From Amycolatopsis dendrobii (lineage in GTDB: Bacteria > Actinomycetota > Actinomycetes > Mycobacteriales > Pseudonocardiaceae), in assembly GCF_014145675.1 (NCBI RefSeq), contig NZ_JACGZW010000020.1:1-64000 (forward strand): 64,000 nt of DNA, written 5' to 3'. The notes under the pieces are model-generated. The model worked only from the letters and a program-made list of their open reading frames with translations, did not search any database and was not told the origin of the DNA. Positions within the stretch are counted from its first letter, which is position 1; every line of letters begins with the position of its first letter. The translations under genes were made by a program, and so were the position numbers. Shown here piece after piece: positions 35,438 through 46,104 of this stretch.

Positions 35438-37686
35438 GCCTCTTCCTCCTGCGCGAAATGCAGGGTCAGCACCGCGTCCAGCCCGTACAGCGTCGCACGC
35501 AGATCGTCGACCTGATCCGCCTGGATCCCCGACGGCGACTCCGCCAGGTGCCGCTCCAGCCGCCGCGTCAGCCGGGCGATCTCGGCGTGTGCGCGGCTCA
35601 TCGGCACTGTGCTTTCCGGACCGCCCAGTGCACTGGCCAGCGCCGGGTACAGCTCGGTCTCCTCCGCCGTCTCGTGCGGCAGGACTTGCCCGAGCAGGAC
35701 GTCGCAGGCGTGGCGGACGGCCCGATCCGCCGCCGGGACCGGTCCGTCGGCCAGTGCGTCCGCGGCCTGCCGGATCGCCAGCAGCGCGGGGCGGAGCCGC
35801 TCGTGCTCGGCCTCGAAGCGATGGACCAGCTGGGCGGGCGCCGGAGCGGCGATCGCGGGCACCCGCAACGCACGCAAGGCATTGAGGATGACCGCGACGT
35901 CAATGCCTTCCTGCACGACCGCGCCCCAGACCGGTGTCAGGAAACCGGTCGCGGCGGCAGCCATCGCCGCCAGCGACAGAGCCACTCCGGCCACCGCGCT
36001 CTGCACTGCCAGCCGCCGCGCGCGCCGGGCGATCTCCGCGGCGTCGGCGAGCCGGTCGAGCCGGTCGTCCAGGATCACCGCGTCGGCCGCCTGCGCCGCT
36101 GCCGTCGCACCCCGGGATCCCAGCGCGACGCCGACGTCCGCGGCGGCGAGCGCCGGAGCGTCGTTGACCCCGTCGCCGGTCATCACTACGAGCCCCTCGG
36201 CCCGAGCCGCGGAAACCGCCGCGAGCTTCTCCGCCGGGGTGACCTCCGCCTGGACGCGGTCGAGGCCGAGCAAAGCAGCCACTTCCCGCGCGTTGTCGAC
36301 CCGATCGCCGGTGAGCAGCCCGATCGTGGTGATCCCCGCCGCCCGCAGCCGGCGCGTCGTGCGGGCGGCGTCGGGGCGGACCCGGTCCTTCGCCAGCAGC
36401 GCCGCCACCGGCTCGCCGTCTTGTTCCACCCACAGCACGGTCGCCAGGTCGAGCCGTCCCCGGCGTGCCGCACTGCGCGCCCACGACGGCGTCTGCTGGT
36501 CAGCGGTCAGCCTGCCCACCCGGACCAGGTGTCCCCCGACGCGTCCGCGGACCCCGGAGCCGGGCACCTCGCCGACCTCCGCGGCGGGGACGCGTTCGAT
36601 CCCGGCCGATTCCGCCGCCCGCACCACAGCCGCGGCCAGCACGTGCGGCGAGTAGTACTCGACGCTCGCGGCCAGCCGGAGCACGTCCTCGGCGGTGCGT
36701 CCCGGAGCGCACACCACGTCGGTCACCTCGGGCCGCCCGGCGGTGATCGTGCCGGTCTTGTCCATGAGCAGCACCCGGGCCCGGCCGAGCGATTCCAGCG
36801 CCGCGCCGTCCTTGACCACGACCCCTGCCCGCGCCGTCCGCGACATGCCCGCGGTCACCGCGATCGGCACCGCGAGCAGCAGCGGGCACGGAGTCGCCGT
36901 CACCAGCACCGCGACGGCGCGCGTCACGTCGCCGCTCAGCAGCCAAGCCGCACCGGCCATCAGCAACGCGGCGGGCAAGAAATAGACCGCGGCCCGATCC
37001 GCCAGCCGGGCGACGGGCGCGCTCTGCGCTGCCGCCGACTCCGCCAGCCGCACCACTCCGGCGTAAGTGCTCTCGTCCGCGCTCGCCGCCGCCGTGATCT
37101 CCACGGCGGCGCCGGCGTTCACCACTCCGCTGCGGACCGCGTCTCCGGCCGGACGGGCGACCGGGAGCGGTTCGCCGGTGAGCGCGGACTCGTCGAACAC
37201 CCCCGCGGCCGGGAGCCTCCCGTCGACCGGCACGACCTCGCCCGGCAGAACGACCACCGTGTTCCCCGCGGCCACTTCGCCCGCCGGAATCTCGCGAAGG
37301 TCGTCTCCGGACCGCACGTGCACGGTCTGCGGCACCCGGTCCAGCAGCGCGGTCAAGTCCCGCGCGGCCCGGCGCTGTGCCCGCGATTCGAGCACCCGCC
37401 CGGTCGCGACCATCACCGCGACCACCGCGCCCGCGAGAAACTCGCCCACCGCGAGGGTCGAGGCGAGCGCGAGCACCGCCAGCGAATCCGCGCCCCAGCG
37501 CCGATGGCGCAGATCCTCGGCCACCCACCAGAGCGCGGGCGCCAGCGCGACCGCGGTCGCCGCCGCCCAGCAGCCGCCGGAGCCGGGTGTTCGCGACAGC
37601 CAGAGAATTCCCCCGGCGAGCAACAGCGCGGCGACCGCGACGAGCAGCACCGCTTCGCCCGGCAGCTGATTCCGCCACCGTGTCAT
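35413..37686 (-). CDS. P1B-type metal ATPase fused to hemerythrin domain (P1B-5-like)
   Basis: The 757-residue pump has the TGE actuator motif (about 178), TPCPLLLAVP in the transport helix (about 265-274), DKTGTI (about 306) and GDGVNDAPAL (about 480-489). After the last helices a hemerythrin-like domain (about 610-755) follows, with HRFEAEHERL, LPHETAEETELYP and LHFAQEEEAYF supplying His and Glu/Asp ligands for a di-iron site. TPC plus a C-terminal hemerythrin defines the P1B-5 group (for example Nia of Sinorhizobium), linked to Ni/Fe export. There is no N-terminal heavy-metal domain. The ATG at 37686 follows its RBS GGGGAGGCGT. Confidence 0.93.
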   Translation of the reverse strand: MTRWRNQLPGEAVLLVAVAALLLAGGILWLSRTPGSGGCWAAATAVALAPALWWVAEDLRHRRWGADSLAVLALASTLAVGEFLAGAVVAVMVATGRVLESRAQRRAARDLTALLDRVPQTVHVRSGDDLREIPAGEVAAGNTVVVLPGEVVPVDGRLPAAGVFDESALTGEPLPVARPAGDAVRSGVVNAGAAVEITAAASADESTYAGVVRLAESAAAQSAPVARLADRAAVYFLPAALLMAGAAWLLSGDVTRAVAVLVTATPCPLLLAVPIAVTAGMSRTARAGVVVKDGAALESLGRARVLLMDKTGTITAGRPEVTDVVCAPGRTAEDVLRLAASVEYYSPHVLAAAVVRAAESAGIERVPAAEVGEVPGSGVRGRVGGHLVRVGRLTADQQTPSWARSAARRGRLDLATVLWVEQDGEPVAALLAKDRVRPDAARTTRRLRAAGITTIGLLTGDRVDNAREVAALLGLDRVQAEVTPAEKLAAVSAARAEGLVVMTGDGVNDAPALAAADVGVALGSRGATAAAQAADAVILDDRLDRLADAAEIARRARRLAVQSAVAGVALSLAAMAAAATGFLTPVWGAVVQEGIDVAVILNALRALRVPAIAAPAPAQLVHRFEAEHERLRPALLAIRQAADALADGPVPAADRAVRHACDVLLGQVLPHETAEETELYPALASALGGPESTVPMSRAHAEIARLTRRLERHLAESPSGIQADQVDDLRATLYGLDAVLTLHFAQEEEAYFTLPAS

Positions 37687-37729
37687 GACGCCTCCCCGGC
37701 GATTCCGTTCTGGTCCACTGTGGACAGAT

Positions 37730-38737
37730 TCAGTCGGCGTGCAGGACGGCGGCACCGGTGACCCGGTCCGCCGCCAGATCCGCCAACGCCTCCGCAGCCG
37801 CGGACAGCGGATAAGACATCGTCCGGACGTGCAGCCGGTGCGCTCCCGCGAACTCGAGGAACTCCCGCGCGTCCGCTCTCGTGTTCGCGGTGACGCTGCG
37901 CACCTGCCGCTCCTGGAAGAGATGGCGCTGGTAATCCAGCACGGGAATCTCCGAGAGATGGATCCCCGCGATCGAGAGCGTGCCGCCGCGGTCCAGCGCC
38001 GCCAGAGCGACCGGCACCAATTCCCCGGCTGGGGCGAAGAGGATCGCGGAATCCAGCGGCTCCGGCGGCGCCTCGGCCGCGTCGCCCGCCGACGCGGCGC
38101 CGAGTTCGAGCGCCAGCTTCCGCGCTTCCGGACTGCGGGTCAGCACGTGCACTGTCGCCCCGCGGGCGAGCGCGACTTGCGCGGCGAGGTGCGCGCTGCC
38201 GCCGAAACCGTAGATACCCAGCCGTCCTCCGTCAGGGACCTGGGCCCGCCGCAACGCGCGATAGCCGATCACGCCGGCGCACAGCAGCGGAGCGAGCTCT
38301 TCGTTTGAGTACCCGGCCGGCAGCCGATGCGCGTACGCAGCCGAGACGACGGCGTACTCCGCGTAGCCGCCGTCGGCGTCCCAGCCGGTGTACCGCGACT
38401 CCGGGCACAAGTTCTCCCTCCCGGACCGGCAATAGCGGCACACGCCGCAGGTACCGCGCAACCACGCGATGCCGACCCGGTCCCCCGCCTCGAATCCGCC
38501 CGCCCGCGGCGCGACCACCTCGCCGACGACCTCATGGCCCGGCACCACGCCCGCCCGGTGCACCGGCAGATCGCCCTCGGCCACGTGCAGATCGGTGCGG
38601 CACACGCCGCACACGCGCACCCGCACCAGCAGTTCGCCGTCACGGGGCTCCGGGACCGGCATCCGCTCCCGCACCAGCGGTCCGCCCGCCATCGGTCCGG
38701 GCGCGCGCACCCGCCAGCCTCGCATTTCCGCCGTCAT
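37730..38737 (-). CDS. Zinc-binding alcohol dehydrogenase
   Basis: The 335-residue medium-chain dehydrogenase has a catalytic zinc site (Cys and Asp of CGVCRTDLH at about 38, GHEVVG at about 63) and a structural zinc site CGVCRYCRSGRENLC (about 92-106). The nucleotide motif is YGFGGSAHLAAQVA (about 167-180), which keeps only part of GxGxxG. It is close to the Mtb AdhA type. GAGAGGAGCCGCG precedes the ATG at 38737. It is divergent from the lipoprotein-FtsH genes with a DosR-like box between. Confidence 0.93.
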   Translation of the reverse strand: MTAEMRGWRVRAPGPMAGGPLVRERMPVPEPRDGELLVRVRVCGVCRTDLHVAEGDLPVHRAGVVPGHEVVGEVVAPRAGGFEAGDRVGIAWLRGTCGVCRYCRSGRENLCPESRYTGWDADGGYAEYAVVSAAYAHRLPAGYSNEELAPLLCAGVIGYRALRRAQVPDGGRLGIYGFGGSAHLAAQVALARGATVHVLTRSPEARKLALELGAASAGDAAEAPPEPLDSAILFAPAGELVPVALAALDRGGTLSIAGIHLSEIPVLDYQRHLFQERQVRSVTANTRADAREFLEFAGAHRLHVRTMSYPLSAAAEALADLAADRVTGAAVLHAD

Positions 38738-38818
38738 CGCGGCTCCTCTCGTCCGGCGTGCCCGGTCCAGCATGTCGCCGGGCCGGGCGCCGAACGACGT
38801 CCGCAGGTCCCGCCCGCC

Positions 38819-38834
38819 GGGGACATTAGGCTCT
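38819..38834. promoter_or_regulatory. Putative DosR-like box between dehydrogenase and lipoprotein genes
   Basis: GGGGACATTAGGCTCT lies 82 bases before the dehydrogenase ATG at 38737 and 36 bases before the ATG at 38870. It could serve both divergent transcripts. Confidence 0.5.
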
Positions 38835-38869
38835 TCTCGCCCGGTGCCGTCGTTGCGCAGAGTCGTCCC

Positions 38870-39187
38870 ATGACTGCTCCCGCGCGGCGCCGGCTCGCCG
38901 CGTCCGGTGTCCTCCTGGCGCTGATGCCTGCCCTCGCCGCTTGCGCGGCCCGCGCCGACGCCCTCGCCGAACCCGGTCTGAGCCCGGGGTTCTGGCTGGG
39001 GCTCTGGCACGGGTTCATCTGCCCGATCACCTTCCTCGTGTCGTTGTTCAACGACCACGTCGGCATCTACGAGGTGCGCAACAACGGGCATCTCTACGAC
39101 CTCGGTTTCGTCGTCGGCGCCGTGCTCGTCGCCAGCGTCTTCCACGGGCCCGCACACGCCCGGCGGCGCCGCCGCAGGGGCGAGTAG
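38870..39187 (+). CDS. Small putative lipoprotein or membrane protein next to ftsH
   Basis: The 105-residue protein has a signal peptide with a possible lipobox (ALAAC, Cys near residue 23). Two hydrophobic stretches follow: FWLGLWHGFICPITFLVSLF (about 38-57) and LYDLGFVVGAVLVASVF (about 72-88). The C-terminus is strongly basic. I do not know a named family, although similar short proteins exist in actinobacteria. It ends 6 bases before ftsH, so the two are probably co-transcribed and may interact in the membrane; that is inference. Confidence 0.8.
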   Translation: MTAPARRRLAASGVLLALMPALAACAARADALAEPGLSPGFWLGLWHGFICPITFLVSLFNDHVGIYEVRNNGHLYDLGFVVGAVLVASVFHGPAHARRRRRRGE

Positions 39188-39193
39188 GCCCGG

Positions 39194-41137
<1,944 letters not shown>

Positions 41138-41148
41138 GTGCCGATCCG

Positions 41149-41166
41149 GTGGCCAAAGTCCCCGGA
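41149..41166 (+). promoter_or_regulatory. Putative DosR-like box downstream of ftsH
   Basis: GGTGGCCAAAGTCCCCGG shares the AAAGTCCC right half of the motif. It lies 117 bases before the zinc-ribbon gene start at 41283, farther than other boxes, so it is uncertain. Confidence 0.4.
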
Positions 41167-41282
41167 CAGCACAGAAAACCGCCCGTCGCCGCCAGCTGGC
41201 GGACCCTCCGGAACGGGCAGTGCGGCCCTCGTTCAGCGGAGCGTCGCGGCGGAAGCTCAGACGCAACGAAAGCGAGGCGACC

Positions 41283-41726
41283 ATGAGCATTGACCGAATC
41301 TCCCCCGATCGCGTTCCGACGGCGCGGACGGCCGCGCTGGGGCTGCTGCCGAGCGCTCGCGTCGACGCCCGGTACGCCGAGCTCGCCGACCTCCGGCTCG
41401 CGAGCACGCTGACCGACGAAGACGCCCGGGAAGAAGCCGAGCTCGACCCGTTCGACCGGATCACCTGCCGGACGCATCGCCGCTGGCTCCACCAGTGCGT
41501 CTCCTCCCCGCACCACGCGGTGCCGGTCAGCGGCCATCGCTGGTGCCGTCCGTGCGCCCGCCCGCTCGACGCGGCGGTCGACGAACTCGCCGGCGATGTG
41601 CGCTTCTCGTGCCCGCGCTGCGGGCAGACCCCGGACAACCGAGCGACCCGGCAGCTGACCCGGGCGTGCCGCGCTAGCATCGCCGCAGCCGCCGACCGGT
41701 GGCCCGACCGCGACCTGTGCGCATGA
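41283..41726 (+). CDS. Small Cys-rich zinc-ribbon-like protein
   Basis: The 147-residue protein has a mostly helical N-terminal half and two CxxC pairs, CRPCAR (about 85) and CPRCGQ (about 111). Further His and Cys precede them (CRTHRRWLHQC, about 61-71), consistent with one or two zinc sites. The family is not recognised. Its stop overlaps the GAF-ANTAR gene start (ATGA), so the two are translationally coupled and may act in one regulatory circuit. Confidence 0.8.
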   Translation: MSIDRISPDRVPTARTAALGLLPSARVDARYAELADLRLASTLTDEDAREEAELDPFDRITCRTHRRWLHQCVSSPHHAVPVSGHRWCRPCARPLDAAVDELAGDVRFSCPRCGQTPDNRATRQLTRACRASIAAAADRWPDRDLCA

Positions 41727-42379
41727 CCGCACCTCGCCGGATGCCGAAGACGAGCGAACCCGAAGCACCCGCACTGGAACCTGAGCTGCTCCGCGCTTTC
41801 GTGGACCTGGCCGACACACTCGCCGACGACTACACCCCGGCCGGACTGTTCCAGCGGCTCACCGGATATTGCGTCACTTTGCTCGGCGCGACCGCGGCCG
41901 GGGTCCTGCTTGTCGGCAGCCAGGGCGAACCCGAGATCCGCTACGCGTCCGGCGACACCGACGCGCTGCTCGGCTCGCGCCGCACCGGCGTTCCCGGTTT
42001 CGGGCAGACCATTCCGCTGGGCCTTCGCGGAGAAGCACTCGGCACCCTCGTGCTGCTCAGCCCGGAACCGCTGTCCGGGGGCCGGCTCGACGCCGCCCGC
42101 GCACTGGCGGACATCGCCTCCGTCGGCATGCTCCAGGAACGAGCCATCCGGCACGGCGCCACGCGCACCGGGCAATTGCAGCGCGCCCTCGACAGCCGGA
42201 TCGTCATCGAACAGGCCAAAGGCGTGCTGGCCTGCGCCGGCGGCATTCCGGTCGACGCGGCTTTCGAGCGGTTGCGCGCCTACTGTCGCCGCAACAACCT
42301 CCGGATCGGCGCGGTAGCGGACGCGGTCGCCCGGGCCCTGCTGCCTCCGGCTCAGATCCTGCGGGACTTCGCCCGGTGA
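41723..42379 (+). CDS. GAF-ANTAR RNA-binding antiterminator-type regulator
   Basis: The 218-residue protein has a GAF sensor domain (about 35-145) and a C-terminal ANTAR domain (about 155-213). The ANTAR core is RIVIEQAKGVLACAGGIPVD followed by AAFERLRAYCRRNN. ANTAR proteins bind paired hairpins in mRNA leaders to prevent termination; the GAF domain probably senses a small ligand or redox state. No Cys set for an iron-sulfur cluster is apparent. The ATG at 41723 overlaps the previous stop. The target RNAs are not identified here. Confidence 0.93.
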   Translation: MTAPRRMPKTSEPEAPALEPELLRAFVDLADTLADDYTPAGLFQRLTGYCVTLLGATAAGVLLVGSQGEPEIRYASGDTDALLGSRRTGVPGFGQTIPLGLRGEALGTLVLLSPEPLSGGRLDAARALADIASVGMLQERAIRHGATRTGQLQRALDSRIVIEQAKGVLACAGGIPVDAAFERLRAYCRRNNLRIGAVADAVARALLPPAQILRDFAR

Positions 42380-42503
42380 GTTCCGCCCTCGGGCCGTTGC
42401 CGCGCTGACCCGACCGCGCGTCCGGAAACGCTTCGCACACCGCACCGCCGATCCGCCGGGCGGCGCCGCGCCTTCGGTTCGTCTATCCACAAAGCCCGAT
42501 GCC

Positions 42504-42520
42504 GGGGACTTTCGGCCCTT
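42504..42520 (+). promoter_or_regulatory. Putative DosR-like box upstream of the DUF6292 gene
   Basis: GGGGACTTTCGGCCCTT is an excellent match to the GGGACTTTNGNCCCT form of the motif. It lies in the 268-base gap after the GAF-ANTAR gene, 127 bases before the ATG at 42648. Confidence 0.6.
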
Positions 42521-42647
42521 TCCGATGCGCCGTGCGGAGCAGAGCCTGGACTGTGTCGGCCGCGACCCGGCCGGAGCAGGCCTCTTCCCTTCGAAGCGCG
42601 CCGCGGCGGGCGAAAACAGAGATTGAGAATTGATGAGAGTCCAGCCG

Positions 42648-43070
42648 ATGACCACCGACCACGAGTACCGCCTGCTCTGCGGAATGAGCGCCTATGTCGA
42701 AGCGGTGAGCGCCGCGGTGGGGGTCGGCCCGGAATCCTGCACACTTGACCTCGACTCGCCGATGTCGGCCTACATCGCGCTCGACGGCCAGCTGGCCGCG
42801 CATCCCGGCCGGGACACCGCGCTGATCTGGGACGAACGCCACGGCTGGTCCCTCACCATCGAAACCCACTCCGGCGAGGACCTGCTCGTCGTGGCTTGCC
42901 TCGGCGGCGAACTCGTGCCGCCGCCTTCCCGGGTCCGGGACTTCGTGCGCACGGTCAGCGCGCGGACCCAGCGCGCACCGTCGCCCGCGCCGCCCGACCT
43001 GCGCCGCGAACGGACCGATCTGCTCTGCCGTCTTCTCGACTACTGGACCCCGCTGGCCGGCTGCCGCTGA
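42648..43070 (+). CDS. DUF6292-family protein
   Basis: The 140-residue protein resembles DUF6292 proteins common in Pseudonocardiaceae. A helical N-terminus (YRLLCGMSAYVEAVSAAVGV) is followed by beta strands (AYIALDGQL, DTALIWDERHGWSLTIETH) and LPPPSRVRDFV-like sequence. The function is unknown; the family is often found with regulators. The start is uncertain: ATG at 42648 has GAGAG 8 bases upstream, while ATG at 42633 would add five residues. Confidence 0.8.
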   Translation: MTTDHEYRLLCGMSAYVEAVSAAVGVGPESCTLDLDSPMSAYIALDGQLAAHPGRDTALIWDERHGWSLTIETHSGEDLLVVACLGGELVPPPSRVRDFVRTVSARTQRAPSPAPPDLRRERTDLLCRLLDYWTPLAGCR

Positions 43071-43181
43071 CCGCTCCCTCGGCGCCGGACGCGGTCCCCC
43101 GGGGCGGAGAGAGCGGTCTCGGTTCAGCCGTCCAGCGGTGCTGGGGGCCAGTCCCTCGACCGGGCACGAAAGGTTTCCGGC

Positions 43182-43445
43182 TCAACGGTCCAGATGCACC
43201 GGACGATGCGTCACCCCCTCGATATCGCCCACCACCGTGTCGAGCAGCCGGTGCGCGAGCGCGCTCAACGCCCGCGCCGCGGCCAGTTCGTCGCCGATCT
43301 CGGGGACGTCCCGGTCAGCCGGATTCCGCCGCGCGGTCCCGTCGGCGGTGAGTTCGCCCGCCGCGGTGTGCAGCCGCGCGATGGCGTGCGTGCGGTCCTC
43401 CTCCTCGCTCAGGAAAACGTCCACGCTCCACTTCCTGGTGTGCAT
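43182..43445 (-). CDS. DUF1876 protein (Rv1738/Rv2632c-like)
   Basis: The 87-residue protein matches DUF1876: KWSVDVFLSEEEDRTHAIAR opens it and DELAAARALSALAHRLLD forms the conserved helix. Rv1738 is among the most strongly DosR-induced genes and structurally resembles ribosome hibernation factors, so a role in slowing translation has been proposed. GGGAGGAG precedes the ATG at 43445. It is the last gene, 23 bases after the GltD-like subunit, of the nine-gene operon starting at 50905. Confidence 0.94.
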   Translation of the reverse strand: MHTRKWSVDVFLSEEEDRTHAIARLHTAAGELTADGTARRNPADRDVPEIGDELAAARALSALAHRLLDTVVGDIEGVTHRPVHLDR

Positions 43446-43468
43446 CGCCGGTCTCCTCCCGTCCGTGA

Positions 43469-45094
43469 TCACGTTTCTTCGGGCACCATTTCGATCGCGC
43501 CGCAGGGGCATTCCTGCGCGCACATCCCGCACCCCTTGCAGAAATCCAGATCGATCTCGTAGCCGGGGTCGAGCTTCAGCACCGCGTTGTCCGGGCAGAC
43601 GCCGAAACAGTTGTCGCACTGGAAACAGCTGCCGCAGGACAAGCAGCGCCGGGCCTCGTACAGCGCCGTCGCCCGGTCGAGTCCGCCGGTCACCTCGGCG
43701 AATGACGAGGTCCGCCGGGCCGCTTCCAGCCGCGGCCGCACACTCGCTTCGGCATCGCTGTAGTACCAGGTGTTGAGCACATCGAACTCGGCATCGCGCC
43801 GAGGCGGCGGTGCGGCGGGCACGGTGCCGCGGAACCACGCGTCGATCGCCCGTGCCGCCCGGGCGCCTTGGCCGATCGCCGCGGTCGCGGTGTGCTCGGA
43901 CGGTGCCATGTCGCCCCCGGCGAACACCCCTGGACAGCCCGTTTCCTGGTCTCGCCCGACCTGGACGCCGCCGTGCGCGCGGTCGATCCCCGGCACGCCG
44001 TCGAGGAGGGACAAGTCCGACTCCTGGCCGAGCGCGAGCACCACGGTGTCCGCGGCCAGCTCCTCGAACTCTCCCGTCGGCTGGGGGAAACCGGTGTCGT
44101 CCAACTCCATCCGCTCGACGGTCACGCCGCCGCGGTCGACGTGCGCGATGGTCGAGAGCCACCGCAGCAGCACGCCTTCCTCCTCGGCTTCCACGACCTC
44201 CGAATCGTGCGCGGGCATGCGATCCCGGGTGCGCCGGTACACCACCACGGCGTCAGTGGCGCCGAGGCGGCGGGCCGTGCGCGCGGTGTCCAGCGCGGTG
44301 TTGCCGCCGCCGTAGACGGCTACCCGGCGGCCCAGCATCGGCCGGTCCCCTTCTTCGAGGCCGTGCAGGAGCGACACCGCGTCGAGAATGCGGGCCGAGT
44401 CCCCAGCCGGAAGATCGGCGCGGCGGCCGACGTGCGCGCCGACCGCGAGGAACACCGCGTCGAATCCGCCGTCCTCCTTGGCGGCGCGGACGTCGGCGAC
44501 CCGGCTGTGCGGTTCGAACCCCACCCCGAGATCGAGAACGCGCCGGATTTCCGCGTCAAGGACGTCGCGGGGCAGGCGGTAGCGCGGAACGCCGTAGCGC
44601 AGCATCCCGCCGGGTTCGGCTTCCGCGTCCCGCACCGTCACGGCGTGCCCGAGCAGTCGCAAGCGGAATGCCGCCGACAGCCCGGCGGGCCCGGCGCCGA
44701 CCACGAGCACGCGGCGTCCGCTCTCCCGCGACGGAGGCGCGACCGTCCAGCCGCGGCGGATCGCTTCGTCGCCGAGGAACCGCTCCACGGAATTGATCCC
44801 GACCGATTCGTCGAGCCGGCCGCGGTTGCACGCGGTCTCGCACGGCCGGTAGCAGATCCGGCCGAGCACCGCCGGGAACGGGTTGTCCGCCATGATCGCG
44901 CGCCACGCGTTCTCGTAACCGCCGGATTCCGCGTGCCACAGCCAGCCGCGGATGTCCTGTCCGGACGGACAGGACCGGTTGCACGGCGGCAGCAGGTCGA
45001 CGTAGACCGGCCGTTCGCTGCGCCAGGCCCCGGTGTGGTTGACCCGGCTGGAGCCGACGTCGAGCGTGATCGCGAACGGCTTCTCCGGTTCCAT
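43469..45094 (-). CDS. GltD-like NAD(P)H/FAD oxidoreductase fused to 2[4Fe-4S] ferredoxin
   Basis: The 541-residue protein has an N-terminal Fer4_20 cluster domain (about 35-110, with CNRSC and CYRPCETAC). A FAD fold (VLVVGAGPAGLSAAFRL, about 128) and an NAD(P) fold (VAVYGGGNTALDTARTAR, about 265) follow. The C-terminal double ferredoxin (about 475-540) has CLSCGSCFQCDNCFGVCP and CKGCGMCAQECPC. It probably links NAD(P)H to ferredoxin or acts as the delta-type electron subunit of the adjacent 2-oxoacid oxidoreductase. The ATG at 45094 is one base after the beta-subunit stop. Confidence 0.92.
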   Translation of the reverse strand: MEPEKPFAITLDVGSSRVNHTGAWRSERPVYVDLLPPCNRSCPSGQDIRGWLWHAESGGYENAWRAIMADNPFPAVLGRICYRPCETACNRGRLDESVGINSVERFLGDEAIRRGWTVAPPSRESGRRVLVVGAGPAGLSAAFRLRLLGHAVTVRDAEAEPGGMLRYGVPRYRLPRDVLDAEIRRVLDLGVGFEPHSRVADVRAAKEDGGFDAVFLAVGAHVGRRADLPAGDSARILDAVSLLHGLEEGDRPMLGRRVAVYGGGNTALDTARTARRLGATDAVVVYRRTRDRMPAHDSEVVEAEEEGVLLRWLSTIAHVDRGGVTVERMELDDTGFPQPTGEFEELAADTVVLALGQESDLSLLDGVPGIDRAHGGVQVGRDQETGCPGVFAGGDMAPSEHTATAAIGQGARAARAIDAWFRGTVPAAPPPRRDAEFDVLNTWYYSDAEASVRPRLEAARRTSSFAEVTGGLDRATALYEARRCLSCGSCFQCDNCFGVCPDNAVLKLDPGYEIDLDFCKGCGMCAQECPCGAIEMVPEET

Positions 45095-45095
45095 G

Positions 45096-46091
45096 TCACT
45101 CGCCTCCGAGCAGGCCGAACCGGCGGATGTTGCGGTCCGCGATCGCCTGGATCTCCGCCACGACCTCCGGCCGCGGCGCATCGCCGAACAGGTGGGCGTA
45201 CCGCCGCTGCGGCCGCAGGTACTCCTCGACCGGCACCCGGCGGCGGATCTTCGTCACCGCCGTCACCTCGCCGCCTTCGGCCTCGAACACCGGGAACAGC
45301 CCGCTTTCCGCGGCCAGCCGGGCGAGCCGGACGGTGTCGCGCGACGCGCTGCCCCAGCCGAGCGGACACGGGACGAGCACGTGCAGGTACCGCGCGCCGC
45401 GGAAATCCATCGCCCGGCGCACTTTCGCCTCCAGATCGCGCAGGTTCGCGACTGTCGCCGTGGCCGTGTAAGGGATCTCGTGCGCCATCGCGATCAGCGG
45501 CACGTTCTTGCCCTTGCCGAACTCCGCGCCGGGTTCCGGACCGGTCGCCGGGGTGGTCGCGGTCCGCGCGGCGGGCGGCGTCGCGCCGGAACGCTGCACG
45601 CCGGTGTTCATGTAGGCCTCGTTGTCGTAGCAGACGTACAGCACGTCGTCGTTGCGCTCGAACATCCCGGACAGGCAGGCGAATCCGATGTCGACCGTGC
45701 CGCCGTCGCCGCCTTGGCCGACCACCCGGACGTCGTTGCGGCCCTTGACTTTCATGGCCGCCGCGACCCCGGTCGCCACCGCGGGCGCGTTGCCGAACAG
45801 CGAATGCAGCCACGGGATCCGCCAGGAGGTTTCCGGATACGGCGTCGAGAACACCTCGAGGCATCCGGTCGCGTTCACCGCGACGATCCGGCCTCCGGTC
45901 GCCGCCATCGCGGCGTCGAGCGCGTACCGGGCGCCGAGCGCCTCGCCGCAGCCTTGGCAGGCGCGGTGCCCGGAGTCGAGCGAGTCGCTGCGCCCCGGGT
46001 CGGACTGCACGGTGCGGTCTTCGATCGGCAGCAGGCGGTTGCCCACCGCGAAGCTGCCGGTTTGGTAGAACTTGATCGGCTGGACGGCCAT
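45096..46091 (-). CDS. porB: 2-Oxoacid:ferredoxin oxidoreductase, beta subunit
   Basis: The 331-residue subunit carries the thiamine-diphosphate site GQGGDGGTVDIG with NEAYMNTG (about 124-165). Cys pairs in RACQGCGEALGARY (about 43-56), CLEVFS and CPLGW supply a [4Fe-4S] cluster. Its sequence is closest in look to pyruvate synthase beta chains, so pyruvate to acetyl-CoA with ferredoxin reduction is the best call; another oxoacid is possible. The ATG at 46091 lies 13 bases after the alpha stop. Confidence 0.93.
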   Translation of the reverse strand: MAVQPIKFYQTGSFAVGNRLLPIEDRTVQSDPGRSDSLDSGHRACQGCGEALGARYALDAAMAATGGRIVAVNATGCLEVFSTPYPETSWRIPWLHSLFGNAPAVATGVAAAMKVKGRNDVRVVGQGGDGGTVDIGFACLSGMFERNDDVLYVCYDNEAYMNTGVQRSGATPPAARTATTPATGPEPGAEFGKGKNVPLIAMAHEIPYTATATVANLRDLEAKVRRAMDFRGARYLHVLVPCPLGWGSASRDTVRLARLAAESGLFPVFEAEGGEVTAVTKIRRRVPVEEYLRPQRRYAHLFGDAPRPEVVAEIQAIADRNIRRFGLLGGE

Positions 46092-46104
46092 GGCCGCTCC
46101 CTCC

